Notes: generated from the letters alone by a model not told the origin. Positions 46,518 to 55,445 are shown, numbered from the stretch's first letter. The stretch: DNA of 64,000 nt from Thiorhodovibrio winogradskyi (GCF_036208045.1 NZ_CP121472.1:62001-126000); one strand, 5' to 3'. Numbers and translations: made by a program.

Positions 46518-47867
46518 GGTGATTTCAACTAATAAAGCTACCATAATTTAGCCTCTTGAAGGCTTTTTCTGACTCAGAACATGGGTAATAATGGAAGCCT
46601 TTCTGATTGTTGGAGAGTTTTTAAGAAATGGCGCTACCATCAAACTCGTTGCCCACCTGCGAACATGTTGCGGACATCCGATTCGCGGCCTCGAAAATGC
46701 ACGGTTGCGAGCGTCGTGCCTTTGTCGCTGAGATGACCCTGAAATACTGCGCAGGCAGCGCGCGAAAAGCCGAGTCGCTGTTTGGCTGGGGGCGCGAGAT
46801 GGTGGAAACGGGTCTCGGCGAGGCGCGCACTGGAGTCGTGTGTCTGAGTGCCAAGCCCTTGACGACTGGAAGGAAGCGCTGGGAAGAGAACTATCCCGAA
46901 GCGGCAGCGGATTTGCGTCGACTCGCCGAGGAGCACGCCCAGCAGGAGCCAAGCTTCACCAGCACCGTGGCCTTTACCCGGCTGACGGCGGCACAAGCGC
47001 GCCAGCGGCTGCGTGAACTCGGTTATCCGCAGGAGGCTCTGCCCGCACGCGGCACGCTGGCTAGAATCCTCAATCGACTGGGGTATCGTTTGCGTCGCGT
47101 TGTCAAAGCCAAGCCAAAAAAAAAGATTCCGCAGACCAACGATATCTTCATCAACATCAAGAAGAAAGACGCCGCCAACCAAGTGCTGGGCGCCAAACGC
47201 ATCAGCGTTGACTGCAAGGCGACCGTGAAACTTGGGCCGTTCTCGCGCGGTGGGTTAACGCGCGGCAACCAGCGCGCCTGTGATCACGACATGGGCGATA
47301 ACGGAAAGCATCCCCCTTGCGGCATCCTTGATGAAGACACCGGGCAACTCACCATCCACTTCGGAAGTTCAGCAAAAACCAGCGACTTCATTGTCGATGC
47401 CTTGCAGGCGTGGTGGGAGCGGCTCCCTCTTGCCGAACGGCAGGCCACCACGCTGATTCAGATCAAGATCGATAACGGGCCTGAAAGCAGTGGCGTACGC
47501 TCTCAGTTTCTTCATCGCATCGTGGCATGGGCTGATCAAATCAACAAACCCATCCACTTGCTTTACTTTCCACCCTATCACAGCAAATACAATCCCATTG
47601 AGCGGTGCTGGGGCATTCTCGAACTGCACTGGAACGGCGCCCTACTCGTCGATACCGAGACCATGCTCGCCTGGGCGCGCACCATGACCTGGAAAGGCAT
47701 CCAACCGATTGTGAATCTGTGCACCACCGTCTATGAAAAAGGAATCTCTCTGACAAAAAAAGCCATGCGAGCCGTCGAAGCTCGGCTGGATCGCAATCCT
47801 GATCTGCCTAAGTACGATATTCTGATTCAGCCCCTCGGGGCTGGTAGCTTTGTTTCCTGAAATCACC
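46518..47867 (+). mobile_element. ISAzo13-type insertion sequence, complete
   Basis: A 1350-bp element with 25-bp imperfect terminal inverted repeats (46518-46542 and 47843-47867, 21 of 25 matching, beginning GGTGATTTCA) and a 3-bp target duplication TTG (46515-46517 and 47868-47870). It carries one complete transposase gene. Confidence 0.9.
46628..47860 (+). CDS. ISAzo13-family transposase
   Basis: A 410-residue transposase. The N-terminal part holds a helix-turn-helix region; the catalytic core shows Asp in ISVDCKATVKLG, Asp in IKIDNGPESSG and Glu in YNPIERCWGILE, a complete DDE set. LGPFSRGGLTRGNQRACDHDMG and the HPPCGILDEDTGQL segment are typical of the ISAzo13 family. It fills its element almost end to end and appears intact. 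Confidence 0.9.
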   Translation: MALPSNSLPTCEHVADIRFAASKMHGCERRAFVAEMTLKYCAGSARKAESLFGWGREMVETGLGEARTGVVCLSAKPLTTGRKRWEENYPEAAADLRRLAEEHAQQEPSFTSTVAFTRLTAAQARQRLRELGYPQEALPARGTLARILNRLGYRLRRVVKAKPKKKIPQTNDIFINIKKKDAANQVLGAKRISVDCKATVKLGPFSRGGLTRGNQRACDHDMGDNGKHPPCGILDEDTGQLTIHFGSSAKTSDFIVDALQAWWERLPLAERQATTLIQIKIDNGPESSGVRSQFLHRIVAWADQINKPIHLLYFPPYHSKYNPIERCWGILELHWNGALLVDTETMLAWARTMTWKGIQPIVNLCTTVYEKGISLTKKAMRAVEARLDRNPDLPKYDILIQPLGAGSFVS

Positions 47868-48175
47868 TTGCTGTGGGACGCCCGCCTGCTGCTCGACTGC
47901 GATAATGACGAACTCGCCTTTGTCGGCGCCGCGCACGCCCGGCCGCTGGCGGACTGGTTACAAACCCATGGCCGCCCGCCGACGCTCGCTGACCTCCCCG
48001 GGCGGCGCTGGAGCGAGCTGGCGATGAGTCTGGCGCCCGCGTTCGACGCGCTGATTTTTCTCTGCACCCCGCGCTGCCACAAAGGCCTGCTGGAGACTGC
48101 CCAGGCGCTCGCCAGTCTCCAGCGGCCCGAGCTGCTGTATCATTCATGCCGGGGAGTCAATGAGAAGGTGAAACC

Positions 48176-48478
48176 ATGACGTTAGATGATGTATTGCGTG
48201 ACATCCACGCCATGCGAGAAGACCTGCTGGTTTTTGAGCGCAAATTTGGTGTTCCGACCGAGATGTTCTACGAGGCGTACTGCAATGGTGAAGAGCCGGC
48301 CGACGCATCATGGGTTCTGGATTGGAGCGAATGGGCCGCGGCTTACCAAATTCTTCAGGAGCGGCTGAAATTGTTTGGTGATGAAACGCGCCGTATGCTC
48401 CAAACAGCGCAAGTCACGAGCTATATCGACCTTATGGAACGGACGGCTCGCCGTGAATCCATTCCAGTCGCTCACTGA
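48176..48478 (+). CDS. Antitoxin-like partner of the second TumE-type gene
   Basis: A 100-residue, mainly helical acidic protein (LDDVLRDIHAMREDLLVFERKFG, EWAAAYQILQERLKLF). Its ATG has a good GAGAAGG 7 bases upstream. It overlaps the following toxin-like gene by 26 bases, so the pair is coupled. It has no visible HTH, unlike the tumA-like gene at 43842, and so represents a different partner type. Confidence 0.65.
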   Translation: MTLDDVLRDIHAMREDLLVFERKFGVPTEMFYEAYCNGEEPADASWVLDWSEWAAAYQILQERLKLFGDETRRMLQTAQVTSYIDLMERTARRESIPVAH

Positions 48479-48878
48479 TTACGAGGCGTTTATCTATGGC
48501 CTTGGAACCCAGTGTGAAGCGATCCGGCGCTCGACGCTGGTTGTGGTTCGTCGCGGTGCAACGGTGGCGATCCTGAGAGGCGAACTTGAATTCAATCATG
48601 AGGTCCGTCTAACAGTGCGTGAAAGATTGACGTTCGATGATTTGCCGGGAAGGATTCGCGAGTATGGCTATGAGGTCTGGCAACAAGGCCAGCTTCTTTA
48701 TTGGTACGATTCACAGCCACATCCGCATGATCCCACGCTCGCCGACACGCATCCTCACCACAAGCATGTTCATCCCGATATCAAACACCATCGAATTCCA
48801 GCACCAGGGTTAAGCTTTCATCAACCCAATATCCCTTTTCTTATGGAAGAAATCGGCGCGCTCGAACACGAACACTAA
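48453..48878 (+). CDS. TumE/DUF6516-family toxin, second type
   Basis: A 141-residue protein from a GTG inside the upstream gene. The second half has the family's characteristic histidine-rich run: WYDSQPHPHDPTLADTHPHH and VHPDIKHHRIPAPGLSF, then a hydrophobic helix. This branch is clearly different from the TumE protein at 44189. Target unknown. Together with its partner it sits between two glycosyltransferase fragments. Confidence 0.75.
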   Translation: MNPFQSLTDYEAFIYGLGTQCEAIRRSTLVVVRRGATVAILRGELEFNHEVRLTVRERLTFDDLPGRIREYGYEVWQQGQLLYWYDSQPHPHDPTLADTHPHHKHVHPDIKHHRIPAPGLSFHQPNIPFLMEEIGALEHEH

Positions 48879-48934
48879 GCCATGAGCCAATCCACCCCCA
48901 AACCCTTCATCTTCCTCGCTGGCCACCGCTGCTC

Positions 48935-49456
48935 ATGCCCACCTCAGATGACCCCTCCGCCCCGCTTCAAACCCAGGCCCAAACTCAGAACCAGCCCCCC
49001 ACCGCCCTCGCCCAAGGCAACCACGCCCTGCGCCACCATGCCCTCGGCCTGGTCGATGAACCCAGCCACCAAAACGGCCCCATCGCCGCGCAGCTCGCCG
49101 CCAATCTGGTGCGCGCCCGCCGCCGCTATCGTCAAGCGCGCTGGCCAGCCGCGGCAAGCGGCGCGCCCTTGCAAGTCGCCGTGGTCTGCTGGTCCTTGTC
49201 GGAAAACCCCGCCGACCTGGTGCATCCCGGCAAGCCGCGCATGCCGAGCCTGCTCTTCCGGCTGCTCTACCGATTGCTGTGGGACGCCTGCCTGCTGCTC
49301 GACTGCGATGATGACGAACTCGCCTTTGTCGGCGCCGCGCACGCCCGGCCGCTGGCGGACTGGTTACAAACCCATGGCAGCCCGCCGACGCTCGCTGACC
49401 TCCCCGGGCGGCGCTGGAGCGAGCTGGCCGGGATCCGAACCCCTTTTATTCCCTAA
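48935..49456 (+). pseudogene. TPR/glycosyltransferase family fragment, in-frame deletions
   Basis: A 173-codon open frame: MPTSDDPSAPLQTQ, ALAQGNHALRHHALGL (nine residues of the repeat deleted in frame), NLVRARRRYRQARWP, CWSLSENPADLVHP, LWDACLLLDCDDDELAF and PGRRWSEL, then a foreign end AGIRTPFIP. It is the only long fragment with one uninterrupted frame, so it could still be made, but it lacks both GT-B halves. A separate short frame starting MSQSTPKPFIFLAGHR (48882) precedes it. The next 234 bases to 49690 hold nothing I recognise. Confidence 0.6.
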
Positions 49457-49690
49457 GGTCTCCCGGTTGCCGATCCTGTGCGGGATGGATCCCCACGCGC
49501 GCGCACCGGCCAAGCGCGGCCAGAGGCGCGCGCCCACCACCACAAACTCCGCCAGACCGGTTATACTCAACCGCTTTCGAGCACGGCTCGGCTTACTGCC
49601 AAGCCAAACAGCTCGTTTTCTCGTGCATCCACTTGCTGATGCCAACATCAAGCAGGGAATGCCGCCCATCAACCTAGGCAGGGCGCTAGT

Positions 49691-51145
49691 GTGCCAACAA
49701 CCCCGAGCGCAGGCCCAAGCGTTCCCACAAGCGCGCTCCAGCAAGGCAACCAAGCCCTGCGCAGCGGCCAGTACGCGGAAGCCGTCCGCCGCTACGCCCT
49801 TGGCCTCAGCCAGTGCGCGCCCCCTGATTCACCGGTCAAGCCCGCTGGCCCCATCAGCCAGCAGCTCGCCCGCAAGCGCTACCGGCGCCAGCGTCATGCC
49901 AGCGGCGCACTTCGGGTCGCCGTCGCCTGCTGGTCGCTCTCAGGGAACCCCCTGGGTCGCGCCCACGTGCTGTCCAGCCTCTATCAAGCCTTGGCGGCGG
50001 ACAATGGGGACGGACCCGGCCTTCGTGGCGGCCATGCCGAACAGGGCAGGGCCGCTGAGTCAAACACTGACACCGCCAGTCCTGGTGCCAACCCCCCCAG
50101 CATCGACAGCGTCGCCCTCATCGGCACCTACTTCGCTCGCCGCGGCCGCACGCTCTGGCCACTGCTGCGCGACCAGTTTCAGCCAGCGCCTGAGGCAACA
50201 TCAGCGCAAGCGCCAGGCCCCAAGCCAGCCCCTCAGTCCGCGCTGGAACAAGCACCCGATCACCGGTTCCAGCCAGCCCCGATCCCCGTTTACAGTGTTT
50301 TTGTCGAGGACGACAGCCAATTCATGTCTCGAGCCATTGGATTGGTCAGCGCCCATCCCTTCGACCTGGTCCACATCTCCAAGCCGCGCTTCCCGAACAT
50401 CGTTATCGCGCTCCTCTACCGGCTGCTCTGGGACGCCAAGATCTTGGTCGACATTGATGACGACGAACTCGCTTTCGTCAACGGCCAGCCGCTGCCCGAG
50501 ACAGGCCCCAACTGGAGCAGCACCGAAGCCCCCGTGCCCGCCCACCCCGGCGAACAGGCCCTCGCACACTGGCTGCAACGCTACAACGGCTTGCCCAGCA
50601 TGCAAGACCTGCTCGGGCGCCCCTGGACGGAACTCGGCATGAGCCTCGCCACTGCCTTTGCCGGCCCCGGTCAGGCCCAGGATGCGGCGCTCAGCGTCGC
50701 GAACGGCGCCTTTCAGCAGCGCCACGGCGGCACGCTCATTCGCCACGCTCGTGACCTGCGCCTGTTCCAGCCCAACCCCACCGGGCACCCGCACAGCCTC
50801 GTTGAACGCCGCGCGCGCCTCAACATCCGCCCCGAGCAACAGGTGGTCATCTACCTGGGCACCCCGCGCAGGCATAAAGGCTTGCTGGAAACCGCACAGG
50901 CCCTGGCTGCGCTGAATCGCGGCAGCCCACCCGTTCAACAGCAGGCATTGGCCGCCAGCGGCACCGGCGCTCACCCATCGCAGCCAACCGCACCTATCTC
51001 GCCCGCTGCGACTCGCCTGCAAGTACGAGGCGCAAACGCGTCTCGGCACGACTTTGCCCTCGCCAGTCTCTGCGAGCAGCAAAACAGTCTTACCACGGGC
51101 GTCGCTTTTATCGGCTGCCGGTTCGACCGCCGTCACTTGAGCTGA
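49691..51145 (+). CDS. TPR-containing GT4-like glycosyltransferase, probably C-terminally truncated
   Basis: The fullest member of the local family, 484 residues from a GTG start. Residues 10-45 form one TPR-like repeat (SALQQGNQALRSGQYAEAVR), 75-130 the start of a GT-B N-terminal domain (LRVAVACWSLSGNPLGRAHV), followed by VHISKPRFPNIVIALLYRLLWDAKILVDIDDDELAF, LFQPNPTG and VIYLGTPRRHKGLLETAQALA. That last motif normally opens the donor-binding half, which continues for 150 residues or more. Here it breaks off into low-complexity sequence and ends, so an active enzyme is doubtful. It would have transferred a sugar onto a surface glycan or protein. Confidence 0.7.
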   Translation: MPTTPSAGPSVPTSALQQGNQALRSGQYAEAVRRYALGLSQCAPPDSPVKPAGPISQQLARKRYRRQRHASGALRVAVACWSLSGNPLGRAHVLSSLYQALAADNGDGPGLRGGHAEQGRAAESNTDTASPGANPPSIDSVALIGTYFARRGRTLWPLLRDQFQPAPEATSAQAPGPKPAPQSALEQAPDHRFQPAPIPVYSVFVEDDSQFMSRAIGLVSAHPFDLVHISKPRFPNIVIALLYRLLWDAKILVDIDDDELAFVNGQPLPETGPNWSSTEAPVPAHPGEQALAHWLQRYNGLPSMQDLLGRPWTELGMSLATAFAGPGQAQDAALSVANGAFQQRHGGTLIRHARDLRLFQPNPTGHPHSLVERRARLNIRPEQQVVIYLGTPRRHKGLLETAQALAALNRGSPPVQQQALAASGTGAHPSQPTAPISPAATRLQVRGANASRHDFALASLCEQQNSLTTGVAFIGCRFDRRHLS

Positions 51146-51149
51146 CATC

Positions 51150-52031
51150 ATGCTCGTGACACGGTTTTCCACCAATCCGCTGATTACCGCAGCCTCATCG
51201 CCGACCCTGGGCGACAACATCAATGGCCCCTCGGTGATTCGCGTGCCCGACTGGCTCCCCAATCCGCTGGGTAGGTACTATCTCTACTTCGCTCACCATC
51301 AGGGCCAGTTCATCCGCCTGGCCTATGCCGATGACCTCCAAGGCCCCTGGTGCATCCATGACCCTGGAACCTTGCAGCTGAAAGACGCCTCGGCCTTCCA
51401 GGATCACATCGCTTCACCCGATGTGCATGTGGATCACCAAGCACAGAAGATCCGCATGTATTTCCACGGTGTTGCCAAAGCCCGCCCTGGACAATGGACA
51501 GGCGTGGCCACCTCGCGCAACGGCATCGACTTTACTGCCTCCGAGGCCCTGCTCGGGAAATTCTATTTCCGCGTCTGGTCCCATGGCGATGCCTGGTACG
51601 CCCTGGCCAAGAACCATAACGCTGGCTGGGGTGAGCTGTATCGTGCCGAGGAACCCATGGGGCCGTTCAGGCTGCGTGGTGATTTCCTTCAAGGCATGCG
51701 CCATGCCGCTGTTCTGGTGCGCGAGGACGAACTGCACATCTATTACACCCAGGTTGGTGATGAACCAGAGCGAATTCTGCGCGCTAAGGTCGATCTGCGC
51801 CCAGATTGGAAAAAATGGAACGTAGGATCGCCGCAGGAGGTACTGAAGCCAGAGAAAGACTACGAGGGCGCAGATTACCCTATCGCCCCTTCGCAGCATG
51901 GGCCGGCAACCAAAGTGTGCGAATTGCGAGACCCATTTGTGCTTCTCGACGAGCAAGAAACGGTGATTTTTTATGCCGGTGCCGGAGAAGAGGGCCTTTG
52001 TGCTGCACTGCTGCAGGACGAACACCTCTGA
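51150..52031 (+). CDS. GH43-like five-bladed beta-propeller protein
   Basis: A 293-residue protein with repeated propeller blades typical of GH43/GH-like folds: INGPSVIRVPDWL, RYYLYFAHHQGQFIRLAYADDLQGPW, FQDHIASPDVHVD, KIRMYFHGV and TGVATSRNGIDF, then a late ELRDPFVLLDEQETVIFYAGAGE. The acidic residues at DPFV and in the first blade could be catalytic, but activity on a specific glycan cannot be told. No signal peptide. It lies among glycan genes, 4 bases after the glycosyltransferase stop. Confidence 0.75.
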   Translation: MLVTRFSTNPLITAASSPTLGDNINGPSVIRVPDWLPNPLGRYYLYFAHHQGQFIRLAYADDLQGPWCIHDPGTLQLKDASAFQDHIASPDVHVDHQAQKIRMYFHGVAKARPGQWTGVATSRNGIDFTASEALLGKFYFRVWSHGDAWYALAKNHNAGWGELYRAEEPMGPFRLRGDFLQGMRHAAVLVREDELHIYYTQVGDEPERILRAKVDLRPDWKKWNVGSPQEVLKPEKDYEGADYPIAPSQHGPATKVCELRDPFVLLDEQETVIFYAGAGEEGLCAALLQDEHL

Positions 52032-52033
52032 TC

Positions 52034-53446
52034 ATGAGTGAACACGTCGCTGCGCTTGATTCATTGACGCAACGCCCAGAGCGTGGCGAGCAAGCGCTCG
52101 CACGCGCCGTGGCGTACGGCCAACAGGGCCAGAGCGCGCGCTCCCTGGCCGCACTATTAGACGCGTTTGACAGCGGTGTGGATCGCCAACGCCTCAGCGC
52201 ACTCCTCATTTCAGGCGCCTTGTCGGGGCTTGATCGCGCGATCGCCTTCGACAACTCCGCAGCAGATACCCGCCACCTCCAGTACTTGCGTCGATCGCTG
52301 GCCGCCTCATCGCGCCCATGTGCTAGATCCAAGCTGACGCCTCTAGCCGCTGCTGAGACCACGACTCCACAACCGTCTGGCGCTCGCCTCAAACAAGCGA
52401 ACTACCTCAACAGCAACGGCGAAACGCTCTACAACCTCGGCCAATTTAAACTCGCCGCCGAATACTTCCAGCGCGCCCTCAAGCTCGACCCTAACAACGC
52501 CTGGATCTGTCAGAACCTCGCCGAAGCGACGGCCCGCATGCCATTCAAAAAGGGTGACAACTGGGAAGATACGCGATTCGGCCACCGGCTCGACGAGACC
52601 GGCAAATGGGATGTCGCCGTGCGCCACTACCGCCGTGCGCTCAAGCTTGATCCCGCCACGGTGGAGCGACACCGCCAGGCGCAACGCTTTGCCATTGAAC
52701 CCGCGAGCGCCGAGCAGATCGACAACCCCATCTTCATCGTCGGTTGCGGTCACAGCGGTACCTCGCTGCTGCTCGCCATCCTTGGCAACCACCCACGTAT
52801 TCACCCCATCCCTAAGGAAAGCGCCATCTTCTTGCGCACCGACGCCAAGATTCAAGCAACCTTTCGCCAGTGGGATGCCGATTGCCGTACCCAAGGCAAG
52901 GTGCGCTGGGCGGAAAAGACTCCGCCACATATCTTTCAGATTCACCGCTTTCTCGCCTTTCGTCCCAAGGCGCGGGTTATCCTGCTCCTGCGCGATGGGC
53001 GCGATGTGGTCTGCTCGCTCAAATTCCGTCAAGGCTATGCCGATCTCGATGACCGGCTCGACCGCTGGATCTACGATAACCTCGCCGGTCGGCCCTATTG
53101 GCAGCATCCGCAGGTCAATCTCATCAAGTACGAAGACTTAGTCAGCCAATCCGAGTCGACCTTGCGTTCGCTGTGCGACTTTCTTGGCGAGGATTATGAC
53201 CCGGCCATGCTTGAGTACCACAAGAGCGAGCATCGCTGGTACAGCGACGAGATCGTCAAGCCCGAAGCCATCAAGACCACCAAAACAACCGCAACTGGCA
53301 GATCAATCAGCCGATTTTTGATGGGCGCGGGCGCTGGCTCAAGGAGATGCGTGAGGCGGACATCATGCGCTTCAAAGCGTCCCCAGCACAAGCGCTGCTG
53401 GAACAGTTGGGTTATGTCAGCGATAGTGACTTGTGATAGGCGGTGA
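52034..53446 (+). CDS. TPR-sulfotransferase with frameshifted C-terminus
   Basis: Two TPR units (about 125-158 and 187-208) precede a sulfotransferase domain. The PAPS-binding P-loop is FIVGCGHSGTSLLLAILG (GCGHSGTS at 237-244) and the 3'-phosphate motif is LLLRDGRDVVCS; EKTPPHIF is also present. After VKPEA at about 53270 the frame is wrong. The frame one base earlier reads HQDHQNNRNWQINQPIFDG, LKEMREADIMRFKASPAQALLEQLGY and a stop at 53434-53436, the natural end. So one base has been gained or lost and about 55 residues are replaced. It follows the propeller gene by two bases and would sulfate a glycan or tyrosine. Confidence 0.8.
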   Translation: MSEHVAALDSLTQRPERGEQALARAVAYGQQGQSARSLAALLDAFDSGVDRQRLSALLISGALSGLDRAIAFDNSAADTRHLQYLRRSLAASSRPCARSKLTPLAAAETTTPQPSGARLKQANYLNSNGETLYNLGQFKLAAEYFQRALKLDPNNAWICQNLAEATARMPFKKGDNWEDTRFGHRLDETGKWDVAVRHYRRALKLDPATVERHRQAQRFAIEPASAEQIDNPIFIVGCGHSGTSLLLAILGNHPRIHPIPKESAIFLRTDAKIQATFRQWDADCRTQGKVRWAEKTPPHIFQIHRFLAFRPKARVILLLRDGRDVVCSLKFRQGYADLDDRLDRWIYDNLAGRPYWQHPQVNLIKYEDLVSQSESTLRSLCDFLGEDYDPAMLEYHKSEHRWYSDEIVKPEAIKTTKTTATGRSISRFLMGAGAGSRRCVRRTSCASKRPQHKRCWNSWVMSAIVTCDRR

Positions 53447-53519
53447 TGATGAGCAATCCAGCGACAGCGGGGGGTGTGTTGAGTGATCTCTTTTTTTATG
53501 CGCGCCGAAAGCCTTTTAG
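53446..53519 (+). pseudogene. 5' part of a small gene interrupted by the IS701-type element
   Basis: The ATG at 53446 starts MMSNPATAGGVLSDLFFYAR. If the element at 53520-55038 and one TTAG copy are removed, the frame continues RKPFRLIVLSVKECKTVFDQ... to a stop at 55146-55148, giving a 59-residue protein. No family recognised. The second piece lies at 55043-55148. Confidence 0.5.
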
Positions 53520-55038
53520 TTCTACTTTGTTATGTTTCTGTAACTCATTGTTTTTGTTATACTCACAGGACGACAGCATTTTTTATGTGAGAAATAGCAA
53601 ATGGCACAGCCTTTCGGTTACCAGCACGAACACGACTTTGTCAATCTAGTCGATAACCTGTCGGAACATCTGAAACGCTACCAAGCGCATTTTTTCACTG
53701 AGACCGACGATAGCAGCGACCTAGGCCACGCCTACATTCTTGGCCTGCTAAAGACAGAAGCCGGAAAGCGGAATCTCGAACGCATGATCGAAGAGCATGA
53801 TACTCCAGGTGACGGCTACCAGCGCATTCAGCAGTTTATTACCGACTCACCATGGTCGTCGGAAGCGCTAATCAGGGCGATTGCCGAGGATACGTGCGCG
53901 CTGTATGCTGAGCAACCGGGTTATCGGATCAATGATGTTGGTTACATCATTGACGAATCAGGGCACATAAAAAGTGGGAAGCACTCTGTTGGTGTGGGTC
54001 GCCAATATGCCGGCGTCGTTGGAAAAGTGGAGAACTGCCAGATCGGTGTCTATGCCAGCCTGGTTTGGAAAACGCATAGTACGCTGATCAATGAACGTTT
54101 ATTCCTGCCAAAGTCCTGGACTTCCGACACTGAGCGTTGCGAAAAAGCCGGAATCCCCGAGAACGCTCGCCAGTATAAGACGAAGCTTGAGCTAGCTTTA
54201 GAAATGATCCAAGCTGATTTCGATGCTGGCCTCGAGTTTGGATGGGTGGGCGGCGACGGATTGTATGGGCATGGCTTTGAATTCGGAAACGCTATAGAAA
54301 ACATGGGGTTGAAGTTTTTCCTAGATATCCACTGCGATCAAAAAATTTATCGTTCCGAGCCGCACATCGAGATCCCGCCGAAACGTTCAAATAAAGGGCG
54401 CCCTCCAACGAAACCAGAGGCTGATTTAGAATCGCTTGAAGTGCAGCATTACATGCAGCAACTGCGGCCTGATCAGTGGGAGCAGGTTACTGTTCGCGAT
54501 GGCACCAAAGGCCCGATAACGCTTTCGGTATTTGCGACCAAGGTTTGGGTATGGGACGGTATCAGCGAAACAGCCAGACCAAGGACATTAGCCATTACCC
54601 GCAATGTTGCGGACAACAAGATCAAATATTCGCTCACGAATTTCGCACTTCATCACGCACCAATTGAGCGCTTGGCGTACATGCAAGCGCAGCGCTACTG
54701 GGTTGAACGGGCTTTCCAAGAAGCTAAAAGCGAACTGGGTATGTCTGACTATCAAGTCCGAAAGTGGAATGCATGGCATCATCATATGGCGCTCGTCATG
54801 CTTGCTCTCTCATTCTTGGTCAAAGAACGCATCGTTCGTCAAGAGACTCATCCATTAGTGAGTTGTCGCGATGTTCGACTGCTTATTATTGCCCTATTAA
54901 CCCAGGACCCGGAGATGATACAAAAACGACTTGCTCAGATGGAGTTTCGCCATGAACAAAGGCGCCGAGATATTGAGCGTCGACGAAAAGCTGCAGCCGA
55001 TCAACACCGAGGTCTGGAGATAAAGTAACAAAGTAGAA
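53520..55038 (+). mobile_element. IS701-type insertion sequence, complete
   Basis: A 1519-bp element with perfect 13-bp terminal inverted repeats TTCTACTTTGTTA (53520-53532 and 55026-55038) and a 4-bp target duplication TTAG (53516-53519 and 55039-55042), which fits the YTAR target preference of the IS701 family. Confidence 0.92.
53601..55028 (+). CDS. IS701-family transposase
   Basis: A 475-residue transposase. The catalytic Asp residues are in YIIDESGHIKSGKHSVGVGRQY and WVGGDGLYGHG, and the Glu is in YWVERAFQEAKSELGMSDYQVRKW, where the last is a strong IS701 signature. A basic tail (QRRRDIERRRKAAADQ) ends it. The start ATG lies just inside the element. Frame intact, so probably active. Confidence 0.92.
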   Translation: MAQPFGYQHEHDFVNLVDNLSEHLKRYQAHFFTETDDSSDLGHAYILGLLKTEAGKRNLERMIEEHDTPGDGYQRIQQFITDSPWSSEALIRAIAEDTCALYAEQPGYRINDVGYIIDESGHIKSGKHSVGVGRQYAGVVGKVENCQIGVYASLVWKTHSTLINERLFLPKSWTSDTERCEKAGIPENARQYKTKLELALEMIQADFDAGLEFGWVGGDGLYGHGFEFGNAIENMGLKFFLDIHCDQKIYRSEPHIEIPPKRSNKGRPPTKPEADLESLEVQHYMQQLRPDQWEQVTVRDGTKGPITLSVFATKVWVWDGISETARPRTLAITRNVADNKIKYSLTNFALHHAPIERLAYMQAQRYWVERAFQEAKSELGMSDYQVRKWNAWHHHMALVMLALSFLVKERIVRQETHPLVSCRDVRLLIIALLTQDPEMIQKRLAQMEFRHEQRRRDIERRRKAAADQHRGLEIK

Positions 55039-55199
55039 TTAGGTTAATTGTGCTTAGTGTTAAAGAATGCAAAACGGTATTTGATCAGTGCTTCCTTAGC
55101 AATAAGAAAAAAGACTTGATGATTTTTATACAGGAGCAGGTGCGTTAGTGATTTGCATTGGCAAAATACATCACAACTTATTTTGCGGGATTAATTAAT

Positions 55200-55229
55200 A
55201 TGAGATCAACCGTATTAAAAGCATATGAC
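55200..55229 (+). pseudogene. First ten codons of a glycosyltransferase gene cut off by an insertion
   Basis: The ATG at 55200 encodes MRSTVLKAYD before the element at 55230. Removing the element and one ATGAC copy joins it in frame to AFKNAEYLYAELLYKE at 57722, so this is the original start of the glycosyltransferase gene described at 57717. Confidence 0.7.
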
Positions 55230-55445
55230 CAGACCTCCCAGGTCCAGATTTTTCCTCCCACGTAAGCGCTTGAATCTCCGTCTTACCCGACGTTTTTTGG
55301 ACATTTCCGTCCGACGTCGAGAAGTCGTTTTTTGGACAAACACTGACACAGTTATTCGTTTTATATAAAAATAATTCTGGAAAAATAAAAGAAAGATTGG
55401 CATGATCGGGTGAAGTGGTTTTATCCTCATCAAGGAGCTTCCCTG

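Larger units (their letters stand above)
46202..48179 (+). pseudogene. TPR/glycosyltransferase family fragment split by an insertion sequence
   Basis: The 5' part (46202-46517) reads MPNAQPPTALAQGNHALRH, shifts frame by a deletion, and continues AQAIRHYALGLVDEPSHQ to LFGLLYRL. The element at 46518-47867 follows, and the gene resumes at 47868 with LLWDARLLLDCDNDELAF, TLADLPGRRWSELAMSLAPAF, FLCTPRCHKGLLETAQALASL and a short unrelated end. With the element and one TTG removed, LYRLLWDAR is restored, so the IS jumped into a copy that was already degraded. Confidence 0.75.

Noticed and set aside
48882-50642. A 586-codon frame spanning two glycosyltransferase copies
   Set aside because: It is an out-of-frame reading, rich in Pro, Ser and Thr; the true frames are 48935-49456 and 49691-51145.
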